The position numbers were made by a program, and so were the translations under genes. Shown piece after piece: positions 1 through 8,904 of a stretch of DNA of 64,000 nucleotides. How positions within the stretch are numbered: position 1 is the stretch's first letter; each line of letters starts with the position of its first letter. The notes under the pieces are model-generated. The model did not search any database. It was not told the DNA's origin and saw nothing but the letters and a program-made list of their open reading frames with translations. The stretch covers positions 17,995-81,994 of the forward strand of contig NZ_JAKZAK010000027.1 of NCBI RefSeq assembly GCF_023156385.1, given 5' to 3'. Source of the DNA: Marinobacter xestospongiae (GTDB taxonomy: Bacteria > Pseudomonadota > Gammaproteobacteria > Pseudomonadales > Oleiphilaceae).

Positions 1-406
1 GGGAGCGGGCGGCTTCGCCGAACAGCGAAAACATCAGCACCACCAACAGCCAGCCCTTGCCGTTCAGGGTCTGAATCGTCACGCCTTCGAAAAAGCCCAG
101 GGCCGGCCGGGCATCCGCCTGGGCGGAGGACCCGCTGCGCAGGAAGCCTGTAGCCAGATAAACCAGATAGGCCGCGCCGGCGAGTTGCAACAGCGGCACC
201 AGATACGGGTAGCGGGCAACCACCTGGGCGAGTCCGAAGCCCACCACCAGCGACTGCACCAGGAATACCGTATCCACGCCCACCAGGAACGGCAGCGAGC
301 GGCGCACGCCCAGCTGTGCGCCGCAGGCGGCAAAGACGATGTTGGCGGGGCCGGGACTGAACACCAGTGGAAACATCACGCCCAGCCAGGGCATCAGTAA
401 ACTCAT
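1..406 (-). CDS. LysE/RhtB-family amino-acid exporter (partial, C-terminus outside window)
   Basis: The visible 135 residues start MSLLMPWLGVMFPLVFSPGP and show the LysE/RhtB N-terminus: a hydrophobic first helix, an SPGPAN motif, then further membrane segments (around LPFLVGVDTVFLVQSLVVGF and YLVPLLQLAGAAYLVYLATG). Members export amino acids or related metabolites across the inner membrane; the substrate here cannot be told. The ATG at 406 is preceded by GGAGGA at good spacing. An AraC-type regulator lies immediately upstream on the same strand, a frequent pairing for this family, so it may control this exporter. The rest of the gene lies beyond position 1. Confidence 0.88.
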   Translation of the reverse strand, partial: MSLLMPWLGVMFPLVFSPGPANIVFAACGAQLGVRRSLPFLVGVDTVFLVQSLVVGFGLAQVVARYPYLVPLLQLAGAAYLVYLATGFLRSGSSAQADARPALGFFEGVTIQTLNGKGWLLVVLMFSLFGEAARS

Positions 407-483
407 AGCGACTCCTCCAGATTGAAGGTTCAGGGTACGGCGCAACGGCCGCTGGTCGCTTGTACAGAATTGCAGGCAGCCGG

Positions 484-1287
484 TCAGTCGGTGCGGTAGT
501 GGGAGGGGGGCACCCCGAAAGCACGTTTGAAGTTGCGGGAGAAGTGGCTTTGATCATAGAAGCCGCAGGCCAGGGCGGTGTCCAGTTGGCTGCAGCCCGC
601 CGCCAGGGAGCGCTTGGCGTGATTAACCTTGAGCAACAGCAGGAACTGGTGGGGCGTGAGACCGTAACGGGCCTGGAAGCTGCGGATCAGCTGGAACTGG
701 CTGACACCGGTGACGGTTTCCAGGGTATCCAGCGAGACGTTGCTGTGCCAGTGGTCGTGCAGGTAGTCATGGGCGCACTGTGCCGCGGGCCGGTCGAGTG
801 CCGGTGTGGGCGTTGATGATCGCTGGCCGTGGCGACGGAACAGCTGCTCCAGACACTGGCTCAACAGGGTGTCCCGGGTCAGGCTCAGGCTTGGCTGTTC
901 GAGGGCGCGGTGCAGCGCCAGCAGCAGGGTAAACAGCGCCGGGTCGTGGATCACCGGGCGCTCGATGATGGGTTCAAGTGGCGGGCCTCCGGCGTGTTCC
1001 AGTAGCTGCCCAAGCAGTTGGGGATCAAAGTAGAACATGCGGTAGGTCCAGCCCTGATCGGCGCCGGCAAACCCGGTGTGGACCTCCGCCGGGTTGATCG
1101 CCACGATGTGCCGCTCCGGAATCAGCAGCCGGTCACCGCGGTAGTCCAGGCCTTCGGCGCCTGCCTCAATCACGCCAATGGCCAGCTCATCGTGCCAGTG
1201 GCGGCTGAACTCAAAGCGGGTGTAGCGGGCCGACAGTAGCTCAATGCCGGGATGATCGGGGTGACGCCACAAGCTGGAAGTTTCCAC
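484..1287 (-). CDS. AraC-family transcriptional regulator
   Basis: A 267-residue protein with the standard AraC layout: an N-terminal cupin-like effector domain (about residues 10-150, with FSRHWHDELAIGVIEAG and a proline/histidine-rich strand near IPERHIVAINPAEVHTG) and a C-terminal double helix-turn-helix (about 165-265, with the family signature GFYDQSHFSRNFKRAFGVPP). It probably binds promoter DNA in response to a small ligand. The start codon is GTG at 1287. The LysE-type exporter begins 78 nt downstream on the same strand, so amino-acid-responsive control of that exporter is a reasonable inference. Confidence 0.9.
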   Translation of the reverse strand: METSSLWRHPDHPGIELLSARYTRFEFSRHWHDELAIGVIEAGAEGLDYRGDRLLIPERHIVAINPAEVHTGFAGADQGWTYRMFYFDPQLLGQLLEHAGGPPLEPIIERPVIHDPALFTLLLALHRALEQPSLSLTRDTLLSQCLEQLFRRHGQRSSTPTPALDRPAAQCAHDYLHDHWHSNVSLDTLETVTGVSQFQLIRSFQARYGLTPHQFLLLLKVNHAKRSLAAGCSQLDTALACGFYDQSHFSRNFKRAFGVPPSHYRTD

Positions 1288-1305
1288 GTCTGCTGCCTGC
1301 CTGAG

Positions 1306-1827
1306 CTAGCGGTTAGTACCCGGTCCGCGTTTGCCGATGGCTTTGGCGGCGGCCTTGAGCAGGCCACGACTGTACCGGTCGTGGAAGCTCTGGAGGAGGC
1401 CGAACAGCGGGCCGAAACGGGGCTCGCCGGCTTCGTTATAGGCCAGCGGAACCACGACGGAACCGAAGTACAGGCGGGTGGTTTGCGGCCCGGTTGATGC
1501 CACCATCAACCAGGAACGGGTGCGACCGGTAAAGTCCCGCAGCAGCAGTTGGTCGGGATGCCGGCCCTCCACTGTCCAGGCGGAGAAACGCTCAGTCTCG
1601 GCCTGCGCCAGGGCGCGGGCATCGGCATCGGATGCCGGTTTGCGGGCCAGCGCCAGCAGTCGCCGTTCGAGCTTGAACAGTGGGGTGGTGTAGAACGCCT
1701 CAATATAGTCCGCCAGGCTGACCTGTCCGGCCACCTCGGTGGTCAGGCAGTCCAGGTAGGCCTGCTGTTCCTGGTAGGGGGCCGAAAGTGCGTGTTGTGG
1801 CAGTTCCGTGGGCTGGATCTGGGGCAT
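1306..1827 (-). CDS. hypothetical protein, about 173 aa
   Basis: Unrecognised cytosolic protein. The longest frame starts at a TTG (1866), but the ATG at 1827 has AGGAA at good spacing and is preferred. No signal peptide or membrane helix is visible. The middle has a distinctive stretch, VEGRHPDQLLLRDFTGRTRS followed by LYFGSVVVP, which looks like a compact beta-rich fold; the C-terminus is basic (LLKAAAKAIGKRGPG). It ends 18 nt before the AraC-family regulator start on the same strand, so the two may be co-transcribed. I cannot assign a function; a small ligand-binding or enzyme-like fold is only a guess. Confidence 0.65.
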   Translation of the reverse strand: MPQIQPTELPQHALSAPYQEQQAYLDCLTTEVAGQVSLADYIEAFYTTPLFKLERRLLALARKPASDADARALAQAETERFSAWTVEGRHPDQLLLRDFTGRTRSWLMVASTGPQTTRLYFGSVVVPLAYNEAGEPRFGPLFGLLQSFHDRYSRGLLKAAAKAIGKRGPGTNR

Positions 1828-1960
1828 GGTCAGCGTTCCTGTGGGGTGGTGTCTGACGCCTGTCAATCTGAACGCAGCAGAATTCAGGCACGTGACATCC
1901 TCTCAGAAAACGCGGCTTGAGAGTATGGCTATGACACTCAGGGGCTGGTGTGCAAGGTTT

Positions 1961-1990
1961 GGCGAGAAACGCCCCCGCTGGGCGGGGGCG
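1961..1990 (-). terminator. Rho-independent terminator of the chemoreceptor-porin-PBP operon
   Basis: A perfect 9-bp GC-rich stem (arms 1970-1978 and 1982-1990, 3-nt loop) is followed on the minus strand by TTTCTC. It begins 9 nt after the stop of the short PstS-like gene and closes the operon. Confidence 0.85.
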
Positions 1991-1998
1991 CTGGTTAC

Positions 1999-2412
1999 TC
2001 AGGGGGTGAGGATGACCTTGACGGTATCGTCGACCTCGGCGGCATCGATGTAGCCGATACCGCCTGGGGTGGAAGCGACGGAGTTCTTCACCGCGCCGGC
2101 GTTGGCCAGCTCCTGGGGGGGCTGGCCACGACCGGTGAACACCTGCTGGGACCAGAACGCCTTGAGCTGGGCGTCGTTGCGGTTGGTGATCTTGCCGTGG
2201 AAGTCGGCCCGTACCGGGTTGCCGCTCTGAAGCTCAAACGGCACGGCTTTCTGGCCATCCGGCAGCTGCTGGCTGCGGTTGAGGTAGATATCGCGGACCT
2301 GGCTGGCGCTGATGCTGTCCGGGCCCGCCGGGTTGCCAATCACCACCACGTCGGCCAGTGCCTGGGTGGCGACACAGCTCAGGGCAAGTACTGCTGCAAA
2401 CAGGGTCTTCAT
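1999..2412 (-). CDS. short PstS-like periplasmic binding protein
   Basis: A 137-residue secreted protein with a Sec signal peptide (MKTLFAAVLALSCVATQALA) and one domain of the phosphate/molybdate-type periplasmic binding family: VVVIGNPAGPDSISASQVRD, then the Q-V-F-T-G-R-G region and a C-terminal STPGGIGYIDAAEV motif also found in PstS. It is less than half the length of the full PstS in this window (349 aa), so it probably is not a canonical ABC substrate-binding subunit. It follows the porin by 11 nt and shares its terminator, suggesting it works with the porin or the upstream chemoreceptor. Ligand unknown; phosphate or another oxyanion is the family-based guess. Confidence 0.8.
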   Translation of the reverse strand: MKTLFAAVLALSCVATQALADVVVIGNPAGPDSISASQVRDIYLNRSQQLPDGQKAVPFELQSGNPVRADFHGKITNRNDAQLKAFWSQQVFTGRGQPPQELANAGAVKNSVASTPGGIGYIDAAEVDDTVKVILTP

Positions 2413-2423
2413 GGGTCGCCTCC

Positions 2424-3578
2424 TTAGAACGCCGAATCGATCTTGACGGTGTAGACATTGGTGCTGGATTCGGTGGTCATCGGGTTACCAAGCCCACCGG
2501 GCTTGCCGTCGAAGCCACGGGCGTGAGTCACGTCCGCCTTGATGGCGATACCGGGGATCACGTCCCAGCGCAGGCCCAGGCTGTATTCGTCACGGCGGGT
2601 GTTGAGGGCTGCCAGCGTCGGGTCCACGGCCAGCGGACGGTCGTCGTTGTCGACGGATTCAATCCAGCCAACCTTGGCGTAAGGTGTCACGCTGCCAAAA
2701 CGATGGCCAACAGAGAGGTAGGCGGAATCGGTGTCCGCGAAAATGCCGTCCACTTCCACCCGGGTCACCTCCGACAGCACCTGCCAGTTACCATCGTCGT
2801 AACCAAAGCCGAGGCCGTAGAAGTTGCTGCGGTCGGAATCGGCAATGAAGAAGCCCTGGCCCTCAATGGTGGTTTCCGCGGTGGCGGCCACCGCCCGCAG
2901 GCTCCAGATGTAATCGGTCCACAGCAGGGTCAGGCCGCCGGCGTTGCGCAGGCGCACGTCCACTGGCTGGCCGGCGGTGAGGGTGTCCTCATCGGTGAAA
3001 CCGCCGAACACGGTGGTGGTCAGGGAGGAGCTGTCGAAATTCAGGGTGTGGGCGACATCGGCACCTACATAACTGGTGATGTCCGCCGGCTCATAGACCG
3101 CTTCTGAGGGCCGCACCCAGGGCTGGGAATAGCCGACTTCCAGCGAGTCCGAATACATGAAGAACGGCAGGCGCATTTTACCGGCCCGCACCTGCAGGTT
3201 GTTGGTGGGGCGGTGGCTGATGTAGGCCCATTCCAGCGCCGGGTCCCAGTCTTCCTCACCACGGCCGATGATCTGCATCACCGCCTGGGTTTTGTCATTG
3301 ACCTGGAAGCTGCCCTGCAGGGCGAACAGGCTCAGGTCTTTGACTTCGGCCTTGTCGGTGATGCCGGCAAAGCCGGCGTTGTTGCTGGCGCGGGCGAAAC
3401 CGGTGCTGAAGAAGCCGTTGAGGCGTACCCGGTCGCTCTGGGATTGTGTTAACTGCTGTTGCAGTGCGTTCAGGCGCTGCTCGAGCTGGTCGATCTTGTC
3501 ATCGGTGGTTTGGGCGCTGACGCCGGCCGCAGCCAGGCACAGCGCCAGTGGGGTGGCACGAAGGATTTTCGGGGTCAT
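2424..3578 (-). CDS. outer-membrane porin with N-terminal coiled coil
   Basis: A 384-residue precursor with a signal peptide ending at VSA-Q, a heptad-like segment (about 27-48, IDQLEQRLNALQQQL) and then a barrel-forming domain with alternating amphipathic strands ending in an aromatic residue (terminal SAF), typical of trimeric porins. The layout resembles phosphate-selective (OprO/OprP) and related anion porins, but selectivity cannot be read with confidence. It lies between a chemoreceptor gene (72 nt upstream) and the short PstS-like gene (11 nt downstream), so the three probably form one transcription unit for sensing and taking up the same solute. Confidence 0.83.
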   Translation of the reverse strand: MTPKILRATPLALCLAAAGVSAQTTDDKIDQLEQRLNALQQQLTQSQSDRVRLNGFFSTGFARASNNAGFAGITDKAEVKDLSLFALQGSFQVNDKTQAVMQIIGRGEEDWDPALEWAYISHRPTNNLQVRAGKMRLPFFMYSDSLEVGYSQPWVRPSEAVYEPADITSYVGADVAHTLNFDSSSLTTTVFGGFTDEDTLTAGQPVDVRLRNAGGLTLLWTDYIWSLRAVAATAETTIEGQGFFIADSDRSNFYGLGFGYDDGNWQVLSEVTRVEVDGIFADTDSAYLSVGHRFGSVTPYAKVGWIESVDNDDRPLAVDPTLAALNTRRDEYSLGLRWDVIPGIAIKADVTHARGFDGKPGGLGNPMTTESSTNVYTVKIDSAF

Positions 3579-3650
3579 GAGGCTACTCCGTTGTGGCTGG
3601 TTTGCCCGCCGGTGCGGGCTTGTTGTTTCTGACGCTTGGAGCCTGGGGCG

Positions 3651-5264
3651 TCAGACCCGGAACTGCCCGGCAACGGACTGCAGGCCGTTGCTTACGTCAT
3701 GAATGTCCTTGCTGGCGGTGTCGAGCTGGTGGGTGCTTTCCATCACCTGCTCGGCGTTCCGGTGCATGTCCGTCATATGCCCGGTCACCTCGTTGAAGGT
3801 GGTGCTCTGCTCGTAGGTGGCCGCTGCTATCTGTTCGTTCAGTTCGCTGATCTGCTGAACACTGGCGAGGATCTTGGTGAGGATGTCGCCGGACTCGTTG
3901 GTGGCGGTGACGCCGTCGTGGGCCCGGGTAACGCTGTGCTCCATGGCTTCCACCGCCGATGATGACAGTCGGGACAGCTCCGAAATCACCGTCTGGATTT
4001 CTTCAGTGGCCTTATGGGTGCGTACCGCCAGGCCCCGGACCTCATCTGCCACCACCGCAAAGCCACGGCCATGCTCGCCGGCACGGGCAGCCTCGATGGC
4101 GGCGTTGAGGGCCAGCAGGTTGGTCTGTTCGGCAACGGTCTGGATGGTGTCCAGCAGGCCGCCAACGCGGCTGGAGAACTCGTCGAACTGGTTCACCAGC
4201 TGGGCGGTGCCCTCGATGTCGGTCACCAGTTGCTTGATGGTGTCGACGTTGGCGTTCACCGTGGTCTGGCCGGACTGGGCGAACTTGGCGGCGTCCTGGG
4301 TCTGGTCGGAGGCGCTGGAGGCGAAACCGGCCACTTCCTCGACGCTGCGAACCAGCTCGTCCACCGAGTTGCGGGTAGAGGAAATGGCCTGGGCCTGGCT
4401 GCTGATGCGCTCCAGATTGACCTGACTGGTGGTGGCCAGCAGCTCTGCCACCGTGTTGAGTTCGCCCACGTCCTTGCGGATGGTGGCAAAGGAGGTATGG
4501 AGCTTTTCCACAAAGCGGTTGAACTGTTCCACCAGTTCCCGCAGCTCGTCGCGACCGTGGTAGTCAATGCGGGCGGTCAGGTCGCCTTCGCCGGAGGCCA
4601 TGTCACGCAGTGGCTCGATAATGCGCTGCAGGCTGCCGGTGATGGAGCGGGCAATCACCACGCTCAGCACCACCAGCACCGTCAGTGCGGCGATGGCGAT
4701 GGTCAGGGAGGCGGCCCCGGCCTGGCTGGCGGCTTGCACGGTGTCGCTGATCTCGCCCTGGAAGCGGGACCGGGTCAGTTTGCGCATGGCGTCCAGGTCG
4801 CTGCGCAGCTGTTCCAGGCGTTGAGCGTTGGCGGCGGCCTCGTCACCGATACGGCTGAAATCGGCGGTGCCGTCGATCACTCCGGTGGCCAGGTTGGACG
4901 CCTTGTTGTAGTAGGTGTCGAGCAGCTTGCCGAGGTCCCGGGCCTCATTGGCCAGGGCCGGGTTGAGGCGGGCGATGTCGGTCAGGTTGCCGCGGATGGT
5001 GTCGTAGTAGCCGCGGGTTTCCTGCAGCAGGTCCTTGTCGCCGGTGGTGACGGAGTTCTTCAGCTGCATCTCCATCAGCGCCAACTGGCCGAGGTTGATG
5101 GTGGTGCGTTCCAGGGTGGGGGAGAGCCTCTCTTCCACCTGGGCTAGACGCTCGGAATTACTGCGCTCGGTGACGATGGAAAACCCCTGGCTGATGCTGA
5201 ACGCAAGGATGGCCACGGCCACCAGTAACGCCAGTTTGTGGGATATCTTGAGAGCGGACAGCAT
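3651..5264 (-). CDS. methyl-accepting chemotaxis protein
   Basis: A 537-residue transmembrane chemoreceptor. TM1 is at about 10-30, the periplasmic sensor at about 31-183 (helical, four-helix-bundle-like), TM2 at about 185-207 (LTIAIAALTVLVVLSVVIA), a HAMP domain follows at about 208-262, and the long cytoplasmic helical hairpin carries the near-invariant tip NLLALNAAIEAARAGEHGRG. It would signal through CheW/CheA to the flagellar or pilus motor; no che genes are in the window. It is the first gene of an apparent operon with a porin and a short periplasmic binding protein, which suggests the latter may present ligand to this receptor. No C-terminal CheR-binding pentapeptide is visible (ends AGQFRV). 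Confidence 0.93.
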   Translation of the reverse strand: MLSALKISHKLALLVAVAILAFSISQGFSIVTERSNSERLAQVEERLSPTLERTTINLGQLALMEMQLKNSVTTGDKDLLQETRGYYDTIRGNLTDIARLNPALANEARDLGKLLDTYYNKASNLATGVIDGTADFSRIGDEAAANAQRLEQLRSDLDAMRKLTRSRFQGEISDTVQAASQAGAASLTIAIAALTVLVVLSVVIARSITGSLQRIIEPLRDMASGEGDLTARIDYHGRDELRELVEQFNRFVEKLHTSFATIRKDVGELNTVAELLATTSQVNLERISSQAQAISSTRNSVDELVRSVEEVAGFASSASDQTQDAAKFAQSGQTTVNANVDTIKQLVTDIEGTAQLVNQFDEFSSRVGGLLDTIQTVAEQTNLLALNAAIEAARAGEHGRGFAVVADEVRGLAVRTHKATEEIQTVISELSRLSSSAVEAMEHSVTRAHDGVTATNESGDILTKILASVQQISELNEQIAAATYEQSTTFNEVTGHMTDMHRNAEQVMESTHQLDTASKDIHDVSNGLQSVAGQFRV

Positions 5265-5540
5265 GGCTTGGACTCCTGACCGGGCCGTAAGGCAGCGTAT
5301 TACAGATTATTTGCAGCTTGGTTCACACTACCGAAAGTGCGCAAACGTAACTGTCTGTAGTGTTTTGATGAAGGGTACGTAATTTTACCTAGGTTGGCCG
5401 CTTATGACCAGAACGTCGTATTGACGGGCGTCAGTGTCGAGGGCTGTTTGGGCTCGCTGAAGCCGAATCCGGTCCGGGCTGGTATACTTCGCCGTTGACA
5501 TTCATTGCGCCCCCGGGCGCCAGGCCTGTGACGATTTCCC
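5265..5540. other. divergent promoter region between chemoreceptor operon and uvrD
   Basis: A 276-nt non-coding region separates divergently transcribed genes. It contains an AT-richer core around 5295-5395. I could not identify a Pho box, a LexA box of convincing quality or a clear sigma-70 promoter on either strand. Confidence 0.5.
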
Positions 5541-7706
5541 ATGGACGTATCCCCGATCATCGACCCGCTCAACGACGCCCAGCGTGAGGCGGTGACCGCT
5601 CCCAACGACCACTTGCTGGTGCTGGCCGGCGCCGGCAGCGGCAAGACCCGGGTGCTGGTGCACCGGATGGCCTGGCTGATGCAAGTGGAACAGTTGCCGC
5701 CCACCAGCCTGCTGGCGGTGACCTTCACCAACAAGGCAGCGCGGGAAATGCGGCATCGTATTGAGCAGATGCTCAACCTGCCGTCCCGGGGCATGTGGTT
5801 TGGTACCTTCCACGGCATCGCCCACCGCTTGCTGCGTTCCCACTGGCAGGATGCCGGCCTGCCGGAGAACTTTCAGGTGCTGGACAGTGACGACCAGCTG
5901 CGGCTGGTGAAGCGGGTGATGCGGGAGCTGCAGATCGATGAGACCCGCTGGCCGCCAAAGCAGGTGCAGTGGTACATCAACAGCCAGAAAGACGAAGGCT
6001 TGCGGGCGGAGCACATCCAGGCCAATCCCAGTGACCATTTCACCTCGGTGATGGTGAAAATCTACGAGCACTACCAGCGCCTGTGCCAGCAAAGCGGCCT
6101 GGTGGACTTTGGCGAACTGCTGCTGCGGTCCCACGAACTGTGGCTACAGCGTCCGGAGCTGCTGGCCCACTACCAGCGCCGGTTCCGCCACATCCTGGTG
6201 GACGAGTTCCAGGACACCAACACCGTGCAATACGCCTGGCTGCAGGTGCTGGCCGGCCAGCGGGTGCCGCTGACCATCGTGGGTGACGACGACCAGTCCA
6301 TTTACGGCTGGCGCGGAGCCAAGATCGAGAACATCCAGCAGTTCCAGCAGGACTTCCCCAATGGCCGGCTGGTACGGCTGGAGCAGAACTATCGCTCGAC
6401 CCAGACCATCCTCAAGGCTGCCAATGCGGTCATCGCCAACAACCAGGGCCGACTGGGCAAGCAGTTGTGGACCGATGGTCCCGAGGGCGACCCCATCAGC
6501 CTCTACGCCGCGTTCAATGAGCAGGACGAAGCCAACTACATCGCCGATACCATTGAGAGCTGGGTGGCGGATGGCAACCTGCGCAGTGAGGTGGCGATCC
6601 TCTACCGTTCCAACGCCCAGTCCCGGGTGCTGGAGGAATCGCTGATGCGCCAGGGCATTCCCTACCGGGTGTATGGCGGGCTGCGGTTCTACGACCGCCA
6701 GGAAATCCGCAATGCCCTGGCGTACCTGCGGCTGGTGCACTATCGCCGCGACGACGCGGCGTTTGAGCGGGTGGTGAACGTGCCGCCCCGGGGCATTGGC
6801 GCCAAGAGTCTGGCGGAGTTGCGCCAGTTCGCCACCGAGCAGGGCATCTCGTTGTGGGAGGCCGGAGAGCGGCTGTTGGCGGCCGGGCAGGTCAAGGGCC
6901 GGGCCAAGACCGGCCTGCAACGGTTTGTCGGTATCATCGAGTCGCTGTCGGAACTGGTCCCCAACGCTTCGCTGCAGGGGCTGATGAAGCAGACCATCGA
7001 AGACAGTGGTCTCAAGGACCATCACGCCAACGAGAAAGGGGAGAAGGCCCAGGCCCGGGTGGAGAACCTGGAGGAACTGGTCAACGCCCTCTCCGATTTT
7101 GAGGTGGAAGAGGGGGTGGACCCGCTGTCGGAGTTCATCGCCCAGGCGGCGCTGGATGCCGGGGAGTCCCAGGCCGAGGCCCACGAAGACAGCGTCCAGC
7201 TGATGACCCTGCACGCGGCCAAGGGCCTGGAGTTCCCGGTGGTGTTCCTGGCCGGAGTGGAGGAAGGGTTGTTCCCCCATGGCATGTCGCTGGAGGAGCC
7301 CGGCCGCATGGAAGAGGAGCGCCGGCTGGCCTACGTCGGCATTACCCGGGCGATGAAACGTCTGGTGCTGACTTACGCCGAGTCCCGTCGCATCTACGGT
7401 CAGGAGAAGTTCCACGCGCTGTCCCGATTTGTGCGGGAGATTCCGTCGGACTGCCTGCAGGAGGTTCGCCTGCGCAACACCGTCAGTCGTCCGGCCATGG
7501 TGGGGCGTGCCAACGAAAGTCTGTTCAGCAACGACGCCAGTGCCGAGGCCGGTTTCCGTCTTGGCCAGCGGGTACGGCATCCCAAGTTTGGTGAGGGCAT
7601 TGTGATGAACTGCGAAGGCAGCGGTCACCATACCCGGGTGCAGGTCAACTTCGATGACGGCGCCAAATGGCTGGTGCTGGCCTACGCCCCGCTGGAGGCC
7701 TGCTGA
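5541..7706 (+). CDS. uvrD: DNA helicase II (UvrD)
   Basis: A 721-residue superfamily 1A 3'-5' helicase, the usual length. Walker A is AGAGSGKT (29-36), motif Ia is TFTNKAAREM (about 61-70), Walker B is DEFQD (221-225), motif III is GDDDQSIYGWRGA (248-260), motif IV includes LEQNYRS, motif V is VQLMTLHAAKGLEF and motif VI is EERRLAYVGITRA. The C-terminus (HPKFGEGIVMNCEGSG) is the Tudor-like tail seen in UvrD/PcrA. UvrD unwinds DNA in nucleotide excision repair and mismatch repair and removes RecA filaments. It appears monocistronic, facing a convergent diguanylate cyclase gene. Confidence 0.98.
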   Translation: MDVSPIIDPLNDAQREAVTAPNDHLLVLAGAGSGKTRVLVHRMAWLMQVEQLPPTSLLAVTFTNKAAREMRHRIEQMLNLPSRGMWFGTFHGIAHRLLRSHWQDAGLPENFQVLDSDDQLRLVKRVMRELQIDETRWPPKQVQWYINSQKDEGLRAEHIQANPSDHFTSVMVKIYEHYQRLCQQSGLVDFGELLLRSHELWLQRPELLAHYQRRFRHILVDEFQDTNTVQYAWLQVLAGQRVPLTIVGDDDQSIYGWRGAKIENIQQFQQDFPNGRLVRLEQNYRSTQTILKAANAVIANNQGRLGKQLWTDGPEGDPISLYAAFNEQDEANYIADTIESWVADGNLRSEVAILYRSNAQSRVLEESLMRQGIPYRVYGGLRFYDRQEIRNALAYLRLVHYRRDDAAFERVVNVPPRGIGAKSLAELRQFATEQGISLWEAGERLLAAGQVKGRAKTGLQRFVGIIESLSELVPNASLQGLMKQTIEDSGLKDHHANEKGEKAQARVENLEELVNALSDFEVEEGVDPLSEFIAQAALDAGESQAEAHEDSVQLMTLHAAKGLEFPVVFLAGVEEGLFPHGMSLEEPGRMEEERRLAYVGITRAMKRLVLTYAESRRIYGQEKFHALSRFVREIPSDCLQEVRLRNTVSRPAMVGRANESLFSNDASAEAGFRLGQRVRHPKFGEGIVMNCEGSGHHTRVQVNFDDGAKWLVLAYAPLEAC

Positions 7707-7733
7707 GACCAGGGCGGGCGCACTGTTGCCGGC

Positions 7734-8726
7734 TCAGGCCGGCTGGCGATACAGCCGGACCTGGTTGCGGCCATTGGTCTTGGCCTCGTAGAGCGCCTTG
7801 TCGGTGGCGTTGATCACATCGTCGGTGGTGGTGCCATGGTGTGGCGCGGTTGCCAGACCTGAGGAAAAGCTGATCGCCAGGCTCAGGCCGGGGAGCTGGA
7901 CCGCCATCGGGCTGTGATCCCGGCGCCAGCTCATGATCCGCACGTGGGCGTCCGCCAGCGACAGCCCCGGCATCATGATCAGGAACTCCTCCCCGCCCCA
8001 GCGGCAGACCACATCCTCCTTTCGCATCCCGGCGCACAGCCGCTGGCTGACCTCCACCAGAACCTGGTCACCCACAGAGTGGCCATGGCTATCGTTGAGT
8101 TCCTTGAAGTGATCAATGTCGAGCATCATCAGCGTCACCGGATAGGTTTCCCGATGGGCGCGGCTGAGTTCCCGGGTCAGGCTTTCAAGGAAATAGCGCC
8201 GGTTGAACAGATTGGTGAGCGGGTCCCGGATGGCTTCCTCTTCCAGTTGCCGGTGCAGTTCCCGGTTCTCCGCCAACTGCGTCTCCAGGGTCTCGTTGGC
8301 CTGCTGCAGGGCAAGTTCGGCCTCACGCCGGGCGGTGGTGTCGCGGGAGATACCACATATATAGAGGGCGTTACCATCGGTGTCGGGCATGGGCGAGAGG
8401 CAGGTGTCGAAGATGCGGACCTGGTTGGCCTCGAAGCCTTCGGTGGTCTCCTCGAAGCGCAGGATGTGGCCTGCGTCGAGGACCTTGTCATAGTTGCCTG
8501 CAATGCGTTCGTACAGGTCCGGGTCGAGAATAATCTCATCCAGCCGCCGTCCGCAAAGGTCTGCCGGTTGAAGGCGCATGAACGTTGCCATTGCCTGATT
8601 GCAATAAACCAGGCGGTAGCGCGGGCCCTCCCGACGCAGGATGAAGACGTGGTCGGTCATGATGTCCATCATGCCGGTCAACAGGTGCCGGTCCAGGAAT
8701 TCCGGGCCGTTTTGGGGGCTTGTCAC
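7734..8726 (-). CDS. PAS-GGDEF diguanylate cyclase
   Basis: A 330-residue soluble protein. A PAS domain spans about 17-135 (VYCNQAMATF, then ICGISRDTTARREAE leading into a coiled-coil linker at about 136-165). A GGDEF domain spans about 166-328 with active-site GGEEF (244-248) and an inhibitory-site RxxD (RKED, 235-238) five residues upstream, so the enzyme looks catalytically competent and subject to product inhibition. It makes c-di-GMP, presumably in response to a PAS-sensed cue. Start is GTG at 8726 with AGGAA upstream. c-di-GMP receptors elsewhere in the window are Alg44 and a PilZ protein; a direct link is not shown. Confidence 0.95.
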   Translation of the reverse strand: MTSPQNGPEFLDRHLLTGMMDIMTDHVFILRREGPRYRLVYCNQAMATFMRLQPADLCGRRLDEIILDPDLYERIAGNYDKVLDAGHILRFEETTEGFEANQVRIFDTCLSPMPDTDGNALYICGISRDTTARREAELALQQANETLETQLAENRELHRQLEEEAIRDPLTNLFNRRYFLESLTRELSRAHRETYPVTLMMLDIDHFKELNDSHGHSVGDQVLVEVSQRLCAGMRKEDVVCRWGGEEFLIMMPGLSLADAHVRIMSWRRDHSPMAVQLPGLSLAISFSSGLATAPHHGTTTDDVINATDKALYEAKTNGRNQVRLYRQPA

Positions 8727-8904
8727 GCGTTAAGGTTCCTGATGACTGATTTTTTATCAGAACGATAGTCTGTGATCAGAACTATAGTGTGCCCAGAACC
8801 GTAGCGCGACCAGATCCGTCGCGTTAATAGGCCTGTTGTGCCCCCCCCGGGAGCCTATGTGGGTGCCCGGTGACAGCCGTTCAGCGGTGCGATCAGGTTG
8901 CCGG

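Noticed and set aside
3603..3620. Hairpin between the chemoreceptor and porin genes as a terminator
   Set aside because: A 6-bp GC stem, but on the minus (sense) strand no U-run follows it; the T-rich side faces the strand without a gene.
6144..7631. Long antisense open frame (495 codons) inside uvrD
   Set aside because: High-GC codon bias leaves the opposite frame open. The sense strand encodes a complete UvrD with all helicase motifs.
8839..8850. C-tract upstream of the diguanylate cyclase as a phase-variation site
   Set aside because: It is non-coding and not placed between promoter elements that I can identify; length alone is not evidence.
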